A stretch of 64,000 bases of DNA from Sacculina carcini (taxonomy: Eukaryota > Arthropoda > Thecostraca > Sacculinidae): positions 2,370,695 through 2,434,694 of the forward strand of contig OU696596.1 of the NCBI GenBank assembly GCA_916048095.2. Direction: 5' to 3'. Of this stretch, positions 10,532 through 21,335 are shown in pieces; position 1 is the stretch's first letter; each line of letters begins with the position of its first letter. The notes beneath the pieces are model-generated. The model ran no database searches and was not told the DNA's origin. It saw only the letters and a list, made by a program, of their open reading frames with translations. Position numbers and translations under genes: made by a program.

Positions 10532-11213
10532 ACAACGTGTCGCACGAGATGTTGCACACGCCTCCTGCAATGTCACCCTGGCCCTGGCTCCAGGTCCCCC
10601 CTCAGTATTGAGGTATTAGCCGCTCGAAGGCGGGGGTATCGTGCTTGCCAGGCTCCTCACTGTGGCCTGGTTTGGGCCAGGGTGAGTGTCTGTTGGTCGG
10701 GCAAGGCCTTCCGGTCCACACCACATGAAGGAGAAACTGAATCTGCTCCTCATCTCTTGTGAGGAGTCTGTTGAACTCTTGGATGAGCTCATTACTTTCC
10801 GCGTTTTCGTTCACAACAGCGAAGTTCCCGACGATCTGAGAGAACCACTGGAAACCCTCGTTTGTCTGTCATAAGATAGGTTTTCTTCCGGACGTTAAAC
10901 CCGTGTGTTTGAAGTTACGTCTCTTGATGTTTGCATGTTCTAGTTGCTTGTGCTGTTACGTCACTGGTTTTGTGTTGAATGTTGTCTCACATATTTGTCG
11001 CTGATGCTGTTCAGTGAATTGATCGGAATTCGTCTCCGTTGACGGACATTATTTTCCCGTAGAGACGGATGGTGACATGAAGAATGGGAGTCTGTATAAG
11101 AGCATGCATGCTGCATCTAAAGCTGAATTATGGGTTGGCTTGTGTCTGTTAGTATGGTGCGTCATGGATGTTATGGGTACTTGATGTTTCAGTAAAACAA
11201 TGTCAGATCGAGT
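10532..11213. other. GC-richer block flanking the unknown gene
   Basis: Composition is visibly more GC-rich than the surroundings and resembles the neighbouring reading frame. Short open frames on both strands (10602-10814 minus, 10686-10874 plus) are not recognisable, and neither is clearly real. If the neighbour at 11.2-12.6 kb is transcribed, this is its downstream side. No AATAAA was seen close to the stop. Confidence 0.35.
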
Positions 11214-12641
11214 TTATGATCTCTGACACCCTGAGAGCCGGTCGCAAACACCGCAGTTTTCACGTCGGCTGTCAGAATTAGTTGGCATATTCAATTGGCT
11301 CTTCGTACACGCAGAGCCCATTTCGGTTAATCGTGTTAGACGTTGAGGGAACGTCGACTCCAGCATGTGGAAATGTGTTGCTAGTATTAGGAGGACGTAG
11401 GGAATCACGTGTCTTGTCATGCCGATGAGGTACACCCAAATACCTGGTCCGACTTTCAGACGAATGGCTATTACAATCAGAAACAGAAACAAATTCTGCC
11501 AGTCGTAAATGTCCATGTAGTCGAACAATTTGCCTAGAGGATTATTTCTCCATGTACTGGCGCCAGCGTTGCCGTTTGATGTAGGCGTTGGAATGGATGG
11601 AAGTCTGTCGTCACCAGTTGTGGGTCTTATCACAGTGTTGAACACTGAACGCACACTTGTCAATCTTGGGAGATTTCTGATCCATGTACGATATCCAGGA
11701 AATGTATACCAGAAAGAGGATATTACTAGCAAAATCAACGCTACCACGAACCAGATCATTAGTTTCCTGGCATTGACGTAGGAAGCCACCAAGTTACGGA
11801 GTCCTTCTATGTAATAGTTCTTCCACTCTTTGCCGTAGTCGGCTGGCGATGGATTCGGACTGAAGTAAGTGGTCAGTCCGCTACATAAATTACGCACCAG
11901 TGCATAAACCATGCACACGGGGTTTGTATAGCTGGGTCTGACTGTAGTCTGATTGGCCTGCTGCCGCCCTGCAGATCCAGCATACACCAGAATACCAATC
12001 ACTGTCATGGTGAAAATGCACACAAGCCAGTTGTAAGGGCTGTTGAATCTTCTGGTTCCTCGGGATTCCGAGCCTGATCCTCCTGCGTTGCGATTCACTT
12101 CCCCAGAATTTTCACTATTGTTGTCACTGAGTGCTTGACTCTGGTCCGTGCAAGTATTCCTCTTGTTCGGTTGTTCCTGGTCGCTAATGGTACGTTGGTA
12201 GAGGGATAATAATTGGTCGCGGCCTTGTCTTATGTCTTCCCCCATCTCTTTGTGCAGGTCACTCAGTGCTTGCATGCCATCTATCATTGATCCTAGTTGG
12301 ATTTTCAGCTGATTGTTCTCACTAAGCTGTGTGATTGAAGCTTTGTTGGGTGCATCTCCTGTATGTCCCAGTTCTTGTTTTGTAGATCCCCGCTTAATAC
12401 GACGGCGGTCATCGCCTGATTTCTGAGCGGAGTAAATTGATGGCTTGTTCTTCAAAGTGCCACCTTTGTTTGTGACATGACGCCCATTGAGCATCTGCAG
12501 CCAGTCGTCAATATTGAGTTGACCTTGCTTGTTCTGTCGGTCAAACTTGCAGCTGGTCTTTGAGGCTGCTTGATTTCTGCCGACGCATGTTTTAGGTTGA
12601 TAAGTTGAACGAACTTGTCTGAGTTTTGCCTTAGAAGACAT
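11214..12641 (-). CDS. Intronless gene for unrecognised multi-pass membrane protein
   Basis: An uninterrupted minus-strand frame, open from ATG 12770 (518 residues). I prefer the internal ATG at 12641 (475 residues): it has A at -3, the first ATG has a poor context, and a TATATA box sits between them. Using 518-residue numbering, 50-150 is a basic, polar region; 148-200 is Leu/Gln/Glu-rich and coiled-coil-like; 200-243 is Ser/Asn/Gly-rich. Hydrophobic segments follow at 245-266, 336-356, 425-438 and 442-466, then a Cys-containing tail (CGVC..GC). The coherent domain layout and balanced composition inside AT-rich repeat DNA argue for a selected gene, not chance. I recognise no family. It may be a lineage-specific gene, a retrogene, or a gene carried by an unrecognised mobile or viral element. 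Confidence 0.6.
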   Translation of the reverse strand: MSSKAKLRQVRSTYQPKTCVGRNQAASKTSCKFDRQNKQGQLNIDDWLQMLNGRHVTNKGGTLKNKPSIYSAQKSGDDRRRIKRGSTKQELGHTGDAPNKASITQLSENNQLKIQLGSMIDGMQALSDLHKEMGEDIRQGRDQLLSLYQRTISDQEQPNKRNTCTDQSQALSDNNSENSGEVNRNAGGSGSESRGTRRFNSPYNWLVCIFTMTVIGILVYAGSAGRQQANQTTVRPSYTNPVCMVYALVRNLCSGLTTYFSPNPSPADYGKEWKNYYIEGLRNLVASYVNARKLMIWFVVALILLVISSFWYTFPGYRTWIRNLPRLTSVRSVFNTVIRPTTGDDRLPSIPTPTSNGNAGASTWRNNPLGKLFDYMDIYDWQNLFLFLIVIAIRLKVGPGIWVYLIGMTRHVIPYVLLILATHFHMLESTFPQRLTRLTEMGSACTKSQLNMPTNSDSRRENCGVCDRLSGCQRS

Positions 12642-12734
12642 AGTTGAAGTCGCAGAACGCTTGAGATTCTCGGAGAAATCCAGACGATCTTGAAATATCC
12701 ACACGATGGAGCTGAAGTCAATTCTTCCACTCCA

Positions 12735-12760
12735 CGATGAAAACTGAGTATATAATCGTA
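12735..12760 (-). promoter_or_regulatory. TATA-like box before the preferred start of the membrane-protein gene
   Basis: Minus-strand 'gattatatactcag' lies about 110 bp upstream of ATG 12641 and inside the N-terminal extension of the longer frame. If used, the first 43 codons of the long frame would not be translated. This is inference from position only. Confidence 0.35.
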
Positions 12761-12969
12761 AAACGCTCATACATATACCTTTGTTAGATAAATCCGTGAA
12801 TTTATTCGCTGCACACTGTCAATTTTTATTGCCAGTTTAATTTTACTATCCATGAAAATAATAATTCTCGTGTATAACACATCGTTGAACTTCCTTGCAA
12901 ATAAAATAAATATTACCGTGATAAAACCTTACGTAATGTTTTCTCTATGATGTAATAAACTAAATACGA

Positions 12970-13312
12970 TGCTTTTTATTGTTGATGATTGTTATTTATT
13001 ACTCATATATTTATATTTATTCTTATTTATTCATATTTATTGATGGTTGTAATTTATTGAGCAACGTGGAGAGAGTGACATTATGGAGTGTTATTGAATG
13101 ATGGCATATTGTTTATTGTCATTCATTTATTATTTTATTTTCCTATTCTATTTGAAGAATTATTTTCTCTTCGAACTCTCTTTCTCTCTGAATCTTTTGG
13201 GCGCTTCCAGTACATGAGGCCACCGCAGGGTAGTAATAATGTATGCACTCTTCCCCCATGCTACTGGATTTGCCTGTAATTAATAAAAATAATACAAAAT
13301 AAATAATGACAA
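12970..13312 (+). mobile_element. Repeat family E, long copy, plus strand
   Basis: Plus-strand counterpart of 6.26-6.54 kb: 'gagtgacattatggagtgtta', 'cgaactctctttctctctg', 'gcgcttccagtacatgagg', 'catgctactggatttgcctg', then TAA-rich tail. One of the two longest copies. Confidence 0.7.
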
Positions 13313-13461
13313 AAATTTAGTCTGACCATTTAATTAAAAAACTATACATGTTATATGATAGTACATAATCTGTTTTGCTTGTAAGCCTCTTACATTGTTG
13401 GCAAAATATTGTATTGCGTGTACTAAATATAATGGTATTATGCATAATAATTTTCCTATAT

Positions 13462-13763
13462 CAGGGGTTCCCAGCCATTTTCGCTTCGCGACCCCCAGGG
13501 CAAATCCGGAGGGCTTCATAACCCCCCAGTAAAAATATGAGAAGTTGTAAAAACACCTTTATAACCTGAATTCTGATCACATTCAATACTTTAATGCCAT
13601 CGTTATTGAATATATTCGAAAATACAAAGGGAAAACAACAGGTGTTCATAAAATGGAATTGGCAAATTTCAGTGGATGCAAGTTTTTCAGGCGGCTCTCA
13701 CGACCCCTTGAAATGTCCTGCCGACCCCCTAGGGGGTCGCAACCTACCGTTTGGCAGCCTCTG
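13462..13763. mobile_element. hAT-like MITE family A with 8-bp target duplication
   Basis: Begins CAGGGGTTCCCAGCC and ends GGCAGCCTCTG. Flanks TCCTATAT (13454-13461) and TCCTACAT (13764-13771) match at 7 of 8 positions, the length expected of hAT insertions. The interior matches 3.72-4.02 kb. No transposase is encoded. Confidence 0.8.
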
Positions 13764-13771
13764 TCCTACAT

Positions 13772-13796
13772 AAGGTAAGGTAAGGTAAGGTAGTGT
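13772..13796. repeat. (AAGGT)n pentanucleotide repeat
   Basis: Four to five AAGGT units directly after the target duplication of the family A MITE. Confidence 0.85.
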
Positions 13797-13882
13797 GTAT
13801 ATATAAAGCGCAAATGTTCACACACACACAGCTTCAGATGCGCTGCAGATGAGCAATATTGATACAATGATATAATGTCGCA

Positions 13883-14162
13883 TTTAAACACAGCAGTAGA
13901 GAAGGCTGTGCTCGCGTGTAATTTTGCGGGGGCAAAGCCTCACGGCCCCGGCTGGCACACCGCAGGTCCGGCCGCCACACGGATTTTCGCAGTCACGGCC
14001 AGCACAGAAAACTACACGACTGCGCGCACACGATACCCGCCTTGTGACAATTGGGCTATCGCTTTAAGAAACGAACCCATCCGTTTCACCTCGCCAGGGA
14101 ATCGAACCCTGGACCTCTCGTGCACAGAGCGTGCGTTTTAGCCACTCGGCTACGAGGCGGAT
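13883..14162 (-). mobile_element. SINE2, full-length minus-strand copy
   Basis: Reverse-strand match to 9.33-9.61 kb over its whole length. It has the inverted B box 'ccagggaatcgaaccctgg' and inverted A box 'tagccactcggctacgagg'. Shared body blocks include 'ggggcaaagcctcacggcc'. The open frames here are by-products. Confidence 0.8.
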
Positions 14163-14477
14163 TGAACAAATTCAACAATATCGAACACAAAGAAAGAAGA
14201 ACATAAGACATCATAGTAACGCAGACAAATGTAATCAACACAAGACATCAGATGTGTTTAATCACATATACACATACAACATGAAGACAAATGACAAATA
14301 CATTTGGATAAAGTATTCACACATTTCGATCAACTATAAAATTTTTCCAAGATAAAAGTTTTCAAGTTTTTCCGGAAAGATGATAGCGAGCTTTGCTCTC
14401 GAAGATAGTCTATAGTTTAGAGCTTTGTAGTTCATATAGTTACGTAGTTGCATAGTCATATTTACATAGTTCTTACC

Positions 14478-14756
14478 AATGTCGGCGCCAGGCTTCTCTA
14501 GCTGGGGGGTTGAGGGGGGCTAAGGAAAAAGTTGAGGAGGCTTGGCGAAGCATGAAGAGCTACACTCGAACGCTGACTACATAATATTATAATAAGGGAC
14601 TGGGGCACACTGATTCAGTCCTCTAACTTGAACCAAAATTACAGCACTTCATTTACAGTGGTAATAAATTTTATTGTCCAAGATTGTGATTATTGAGGGT
14701 GGGGCTTGGCGTATATTTGTGGGGGAACTCCCTCCCCCTCTTGGCGCAACCACTGG
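14478..14756 (+). mobile_element. MITE family D, near-complete copy
   Basis: 'gtcggcgccaggcttctc', G-rich 'gctaaggaaaa', 'cttggcgaagcatgaag' and 'ctacactcgaa' on the left. On the right are 'ctccctccccctcttggcg' and 'caaccactgg', approximately the inverse of the family terminus. Confidence 0.65.
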
Positions 14757-14914
14757 TCCTTACACAAATAGAAAACTACATATTTACGTATGCATTCTTA
14801 TATTTAATGATTTACAGGGATTTTATTTAATGTTAATGATTACCCTATTTAATGAGTCTATTACATAGTCAAGAACGCACTGAGTTGAAACGCAAAAAGT
14901 GGCATATTCATACC

Positions 14915-15190
14915 ACCGACAAATTGTCTGGGGGATATGAATATGCAATTATACCCCGATAATTCTGCTGAGTTCAGTTCATTGGGTATATTAACATCAA
15001 AGTCAGCATAGCAAATAGTAACAAAACATTGCAAATATACTTTTCATTGAGGCACATGCGTGTGTTGTAATTGAATAAGCCGAAAATAATTGAAGGTCCC
15101 ATGCAATTGACCAACTGAGTCAACTATGAATACTAATGCATGATGACTGCCATCCCCCCGAGCCTCGACACAAATTTATGCTCGTGCTTA
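14915..15190 (+). mobile_element. MITE family C copy
   Basis: 'gatatgaatatgcaattatac', 'gataattctgctgagttcag', 'ttcattgggtatatt', 'caattgaccaactgagtcaac' and 'cgagcctcgacacaaattt' occur in the same order as at 60.27-60.60 kb. The left terminus is eroded. Confidence 0.7.
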
Positions 15191-15345
15191 TAAGCAAACT
15201 TATCCCAAGGTCATGTGGTTAAGAGTTTGAATGTCTGCATATTAATAGAATATGCGTGTCATTGTATATCAGTGTGTCTTTAGCTGTTCATTTTTTATTT
15301 TTTGAATTTTTGTATTTGAGCAGTTCTACACATTTGGAGTTTGAA

Positions 15346-15746
15346 TACCGTTAATGCTCTTTTTATCCGACATGCCGGATTATTTCTCGACGCCTGCGTG
15401 TGGTGCCGGATTATAAGAGCCTGCCGGATTATAATCCGGCAGGCTCTAGAGTCTTTCGGATTATTTTTGGTCACTCCGCACGGTAGGATTGCGCAAAAAC
15501 TGCAAAAATATAGTGCACTGATAACAGGTACGAGAGAAGACGCGTATCTCAACAGTGTATTGTTCTGTGTAGTAATCACCCACGTGTCTTTTGCTATGAT
15601 GGTATCCCACAATCTCATCTCAAGCGAGGACGAGCTCCAGCTTCACGAAGGTGCCGGATTATTAGAGCCTGCCGGATTATTTTTCAACCCATACCTGAGG
15701 GTGCCGTATTATTAGAGCCTGTCGGATATATAGAGCATTTACGGTA
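15346..15746. mobile_element. Pogo/Tigger-like MITE with internal palindrome
   Basis: Terminal inverted repeats TACCGTTAATGCTC.. and ..GAGCATTTACGGTA continue inward with matching TATCCGACA blocks and are bordered by TA. Inside, 'gccggattat' and 'agagcctgccgg' recur, including a perfect 32-bp palindrome at 15416-15447. The 124-codon plus frame across it is a by-product. Assignment to the Tc1/mariner/pogo superfamily rests on the TA target and terminus style only. Confidence 0.65.
15416..15447. repeat. Perfect 32-bp palindrome
   Basis: AGAGCCTGCCGGATTA followed immediately by its exact reverse complement, with no spacer, inside the MITE. Confidence 0.95.
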
Positions 15747-15759
15747 TATACGATATTTG

Positions 15760-18700
15760 AACAATATATTTATGTAAATTTGCAACATTTTCAGTGTTTC
15801 CGCAAATATTATCTGAACTGAATTTTCACAAAGGAATTTCACCAGCCACGCGACCTTCTATGAATAACATTTCATTTCATTCGCGAATTTCATATTTTGC
15901 TTCTGCGCAAACACACAGCTAAGCCTTTTTCAAATTCACGGCTCATACAAAGCTGCCGAATCGTTTGATGAATTATTCAGTTCCCCACTAGATTATAATC
16001 TCTCGCATTTATGATCTCGTTTTTGAGAGCATTGCGTCTGCAAACAACTCATCGTTTGTTTCTTCCTACCTTTGCCTGCAGCTATGCAGTCCATCTATCC
16101 ACTCGTAGTGCACCATTATGGGCTGGTTCATATTCTTTTTAATCTCGACAGATTTTCCCAGTCCGCGGGCCTGTATTATGCGAGTAGATAATTAGCTGCT
16201 CTCAAGGGAACGACTCGACGACGAATCGTAAGATCCCCGCGGCGGAAATCATACGGGCCATAGAAACAGATAGCCGACGGCATTAATATAGAGCCGATTT
16301 ATCATCAAAGTGGACGATACGCAAAACTGTGCGTAAAAGCAAAAACTGATATTTTAATACGCTACTCATTCGTTTCAGTTCTTGCAATATATCTGAGCAA
16401 AAGCAAAGCTACAAAAACAATTGAAAAACAAGCAAACACAATTTAACACAATCCCAAAATCACGCATCAATGGGTTAATTGACTGAATCCTCACTAAGAT
16501 ATATCCTGTAGTCAGATGTGCTGTTGGTAAATTTAGTTTAATTTGTGTGCATTTGTCATGCAAGCGAACACTCTTGTTGTTCGATTATGAACACACAAAC
16601 ACGCTGCCGAATTCAAGTGCACCGTCGTACAAGATGACGCTTTTCAGAGAGAGGGCCGCGATGTGAACCAACTGGGACTTGGCTGCGCGCTCGCACTCGA
16701 CAATCTCAAACACGCTCGGCAATGAAAACATGCAAATATTCGACGTCATAAAACGCAGCCGACATTGGAGTATATTGGTTCGACTTCAATTCGGCTCACG
16801 TTATGCAAATATTTGTGCTCACTCGCCGCTTCATGTGCAACATTTGGACTTGGGCCAGCATAGAGCTAGAGGAGCTTTGAGCTAGGAGCCTTCAGAGGGT
16901 GGCTGTGTGGTGTTGAAGTTCTCAGAACAGGTATATACATGCCAGATATGTAGCCGTGTATTTGCGCCCAAAATTCAACTAAGATACATTCAAATGTATA
17001 TTCCAGCTAGAATGTTAGTTTGTGAATGATGATTACTCTCTACTGGATTTCCAGTATATCCTGCTTGGACAATCAGCGATTTTTTATATAGATACGTATA
17101 TTAAAACAAACAGGATTTCTACAGACAATCTATTCAGAAAATCTTTATCTAAATGCACAATAATTTGTTACAATACTTGGATGATAAATTAAATATATCT
17201 AATTGTAGCGCGAGGATTTGACGTTTAAACACGTTCAAAGATCGTACCTAATGTTTCAGTGCATAGCTGGCTTCAAACGACCGGATTAAGGCTGATATTA
17301 ACTTGTTTACTCGTATTTAGCCGGCGCTACAAGGAGCTCTAATGTGATCACTTAGGCTCAAGCGTAGTTGGAGCATGTTTTCGCGCGTTATTGCGTCATA
17401 GTACGTGTCTTGTGCTGGCCTGTATTAATAAAAACATGAAGATTTCACCTCGCTCTCTTCCTGTATCCCGCCACACTCTCTCTAGCAGACGTTTGCGTCT
17501 TAGTGATAGCTGCCGTCTGTATGCTGGTAGTTCATCTGTCGTGCGTGTCCGCGGCGCCGGCCTTTTCGTCAGATTGGCGCCGTCTGAAATGACCGAAGCC
17601 GGCGATAAAACACACACGACCGTTGTCGGCAATCAAGCCTTTAAGAGAAGACGGTGATCACAGACGGTCGGCGGCAGTCAAGATGGAATTGCCGCTGAAG
17701 CTCGGCGCTCAAACTCCGACACTCTAGACCGTGCTGAATTTCAAGTCTCAGTGGCGTAGCCATGCGGAACAGCTGCTACCACAAGGTCGTCCCATATCAT
17801 TTGACCGGCTGGTCTCTCATTGACGTGCAGACGAGATTTAGCTCGTTTGATTGCATAGTGATCCCACTGAAAATCTCTATCATATTTGGCTGTTATATTT
17901 GATCTAGATGATTGTATTTGATCTGGGTTTTGACGTATTAATGCCTCACTGCAAGTCGCTTGCTCTTTTTTTATGCAAACGTAAAAGTATCGACCCATGA
18001 TGCCAAGCGCTTGCCCTATCCGGATGGTTACCTGCCGTTTGGTGCGCTCAATTCACTTGGAACAACCAGCTTTCCTTCTGTAAGCTCTGCCAAATGAAAC
18101 CATTGATGCCATTTCATTTCCTGCTGGAGGCTGATGAAATGACTCACTTCACGCTAAATTTGCCGAAATATAGCCAGCACTCTCGTGACACTCGGTTGGT
18201 GTCACTGCTGTGATATTGCGATATATTGTTGTGATATTGGTGTTGGACGCGTGAGCATAGCTGGAAAGTCAAGTGCTGCTATCTACCGTGTTTGAAGTGT
18301 TCGCCATATATGTAGACCGCAGTAACTGACAGTGTTTCTTGTCCATTTTCATCATCACTAGTTCTTTTGAAATCAGTGAGCAAAGTTAAATTGAAGGAGA
18401 GCGAGAGCTATGAGTTATATGTCTGCAATCTTTATTCGCTTTGATCATCAGAAAAAACAGACGCAACGCTTTTTCGGAGATGCACACTTTTTCGTAGATG
18501 CACGGACCAGCGTCTATCACTATTATTAAAGTTAATTTAGCACGTATCAACGCGGCTTTGAGAGAATCCTCGTTGAGCCGAGTATGCTGACGCACAGCGC
18601 TATCCAATTATCACAGGCACTACGAAGATTAATTTCTGTCATTGATCTATATAGACCGGTAAAGATTAGATATTTATACATCGAACAGGTCACCATTCGC

Positions 18701-18860
18701 GCAATCAATCTTCATGATTAATGATATAAGAAGCATAGGGAGAATCGGAAAACAAAGACGTTTTGGTAATCCAATATAGGCTTGTCTGAATGTGTGTCTA
18801 TGTGTCTGTGCGTGCATATGCATTAATGTGTCTATCGTATGGTCTATTGCGGCGCTCAAT
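15760..18860. other. Long low-repeat, GC-balanced region without a recognised gene
   Basis: This 3.1-kb stretch is unusually free of MITEs, SINEs and microsatellites for the window. I found no exon with recognisable protein similarity. Two octamer-like ATGCAAATATT matches lie at about 16730 and 16803, and 17450-17700 is GC-richer with several short open frames. It could hold cis-regulatory DNA, UTR or exons too short to recognise, but I cannot support any of these. Confidence 0.35.
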
Positions 18861-18867
18861 GAAGCAT

Positions 18868-18879
18868 ACGCACACACAC

Positions 18880-18942
<63 letters not shown>
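18868..18942. repeat. (CA)n microsatellite
   Basis: About 75 bp, interrupted once by 'atatat'. It yields mirror His/Thr and Cys/Val frames that are not genes. Confidence 0.95.
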
Positions 18943-18943
<1 letters not shown>

Positions 18944-19455
18944 TCAATATGTAGCGGAAGGCGCGATCATTAAGTTGTCGCGATCCGGGGCACGCGGCAC
19001 CATACGATTAACCCACTTGAGTCTGCCAGGCTATTAGCCATCCGTGTTTGTGGCCGAACCGCTGCAGAGGCGATCAGAGGCCGCTGAATACGTCAGGAAG
19101 CAATACATCATGTGCCCATCTATTGCTCTGGGGATTGTGTACTTCTCTGTCTTTGCCAAGTCAATATCTCTGAGACGATGTGCTTCAGATCCATGATTGC
19201 CTTCCAGATATGATCACAAATGAAAACAGGAGTGCATAGAGCAGGGGTTCTTAACCTTTTGATGGTTCCATACCCCCGATGGATTGTTCAAATTATTATC
19301 ACCAATCATATTATTTGTCAGTTTGTTTTCCCAATCCACGAGTATTTCAATCACTTAAATTTACTTACTAGGTACACATTACTATGAAATTACATTATCA
19401 TTGATAATTTTATTATTCATAAACCGTTGATAATTCATACTAATACCCAGAAATA

Positions 19456-20767
19456 CGAGGGAGAGTCAAAAATTATACGCACTCTTGGTTTTTCAATGTA
19501 TTTACACAAAAGCAGGGCATAAGCAAGTACATCATTTTTCTACATAGTCTCCTTGTTTTTCGATGCACTTGGTCCAGCGGTCCACAAGCTTCCGTATTCC
19601 CTCCGAGAAGAAGTTTTGGGGTTGTTCATGCAACCATTTATGCACCGCCTCTTTCACATCTTCATCTGTAGGAAATCGCCGACCTCGTAAACCATCTTTG
19701 AGCGGTTCAAATATATGGTAGTCGTAAGGGGCGAGATCTGGGCTGTAGGCAGGGTGTTCCAGCACCTCCAAACCCAATTGGTGAATTGTTTTAACAGTAT
19801 TGGCGGCCGTGTGTTGGCGTGTATTGTCATGCAACAACAAAACTTTGTTCGACAATAGGCTTCGGCGTTTGGTGCGAATTGCTGGCTTCAGTTTGTTGGC
19901 CAGCAAAGCACTGTATCTTGCACTGTTGATGGTGCACCCTTTTTTCAGGTAGTATTCCAGTATAGGTCCTTTTGAGTCCCAGAAAAGGTTTAGCATCACC
20001 TTTCCTGCAGAAACCTGAGTCTTGAATTTCTCCGTCGCTGGCGAGCCAGGATGATTACACTCCATACTCTGTCTTTTGGATTCTGGCTCATAATGATGCA
20101 CCCACGTTTCATCGCCTGTGACTATTCTGCTCAGAAATCTCTCACCATCATTGTTGTAGCGATCGAGTAAACGTTGAGAGACCTCAAGACGCTTGCATTT
20201 GTGTTATGCAGTAAGCTCCCTTGGCACCCATCTCGCACAGACTTTTTGGAAGCCGAGCTCATCGTGGATGATTTGAAAGGCTAAACCATGACTAATCCGC
20301 AGATAACAAGCTACCTCATCAATGATAACTGGCCGGTTCGCCATTACCATCTCTCGAGCTTGCTGAATGTTCTCATCAGTGATGGAGGTCGATGGACGTC
20401 CTGCACCCTCTTCGTACGTCATGCTCGTCCGGCCACTTTTAAACTTCCCAATCCACTCATAGACACTTCTACGCGGTAGTGCACTGTCCCCGTATTGTGC
20501 TAAAAGCCTTCGATGAATTTCAGCCCCTGGCACTCCTTCTGACCAGAGAAATCGGGTCACTGCTCTTTGTTCTTCCTTGGTGCATACTGCTAGTGGAGCG
20601 GCCATGTTAACACTGTCAAGACATGAGGCAAAATGACGCAATCAGACTCAAACTTTTATCACATGACCTCAACAGTATCAACTATAAGCACGCATGCTCA
20701 GAACGCAGTGTGGCAACACTGAAGACATGTTATAGCGAAAGTGCGGATAATTTTTGACTCACCCTCG
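19456..20767 (-). mobile_element. mariner transposon, 1.31 kb, full length
   Basis: Inverted termini CGAGGGAGAGTCAAAAATTAT / ATAATTTTTGACTCACCCTCG, differing at one position, are flanked by TA on both sides (19454-19455, 20768-20769). Length and organisation are those of a complete mariner. It carries one transposase frame on the minus strand. The long termini and nearly intact frame indicate a fairly recent insertion. Confidence 0.9.
19532..20641 (-). pseudogene. mariner transposase (DD34D) with one nonsense codon
   Basis: The minus-strand frame runs from 20641 (better start at the internal MAAPL methionine, 20605) to 19532 with one in-frame TAA at 20206-20204 and no frameshift. 34 codons bridge the stop and the second half. 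It shows an N-terminal helix-turn-helix region (EEQRAVTRFLWSEG, RRSVYEWIGKFKSGR), TGDETW with the first Asp, HDNTRQH with the second, and SPDLAPYDYH with the third. Spacing between the last two is 34 residues, the mariner DD34D signature. The C-terminus RWTKCIEKQGDYVEK is typical of mariners. The stop lies before the catalytic triad, so this copy should not make active enzyme. Length without the stop, about 355, is normal. Confidence 0.9.
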
Positions 20768-20937
20768 TATATCCTCATATCCCCGATCTTTATTCCCATA
20801 CCCCAAGGGGTATAGATACCCCCGGTTAAGAACCACTGACATAGAGTAAGGAACAAATTGTTTTTGGCAACTGAAACTTGGCACAACAAAAACTTAACAC
20901 TCATCACAAACAACTTGATGTCTGTGTGGTTTCATCG

Positions 20938-21018
20938 TTTGTGTGTGTGTGTGTGTTCGTATGGGTGTGTTCTCGAGTGATATTTAAAGCCAGTTGTTGA
21001 AGACTTGCCTACATTCAC

Positions 21019-21082
<64 letters not shown>

Positions 21083-21112
21083 ACAAACAAACACACACAC
21101 ACACACACATAT
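20938..21112. repeat. (GT)n and (CA)n microsatellites
   Basis: 20938-20956 is (GT)n; 21018-21110 is (CA)n with a few interruptions. The latter directly abuts the broken 5' side of a LINE fragment. Confidence 0.95.
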
Positions 21113-21335
21113 AAAAAGTGTAGTTTCCCGTTTAGGAGCGTAGATAAATGGAGCCGATTAGACAACAAAATAGTTGAAGCTAGAAATTTAAGTTGCTTCA
21201 AAAATATGTTGAATATATTATGGAAAAGAGACGGGACAGCACGAGCTTAGCTCAAAGGCCTGTAGTACAACTAGGTGAGTACACAAAATACACACATACA
21301 CACACATACACATACGCATCCACATACACATACAC
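21113..21335 (+). mobile_element. LINE reverse-transcriptase C-terminal fragment with CA-rich tail
   Basis: About 45 codons read FPFRSVDKWSRLDNKIVEA then SCFKNMLNILWKRDG, matching the 'R..WN.L...IV.A.s...FK..LD..W' ending of many LINE polyproteins. It then passes through 'aactaggtgagtacac' into CA-rich sequence. The same layout recurs at 54.6-55.0 kb. Confidence 0.65.

Larger units (their letters stand above)
19242..20838. mobile_element. hAT-like MITE (family I) split by a mariner
   Basis: Left end CAGGGGTTCTTAACC, right end GGTTAAGAACCACTG, flanked by GCATAGAG (19234-19241) and ACATAGAG (20839-20846), 7 of 8 identical. Without the mariner (19456-20767) the element is about 285 bp and matches the copy at 32.38-32.70 kb in opposite orientation. 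The nesting shows the MITE is older than the mariner. Confidence 0.8.

Noticed and set aside
10602-10874. Opposed 70- and 62-codon frames
   Set aside because: Neither has a clear start context or family resemblance; noted only as part of the GC-richer block.
15295-15715. 107- and 124-codon overlapping frames
   Set aside because: They run through the terminal repeats and palindrome of a MITE.
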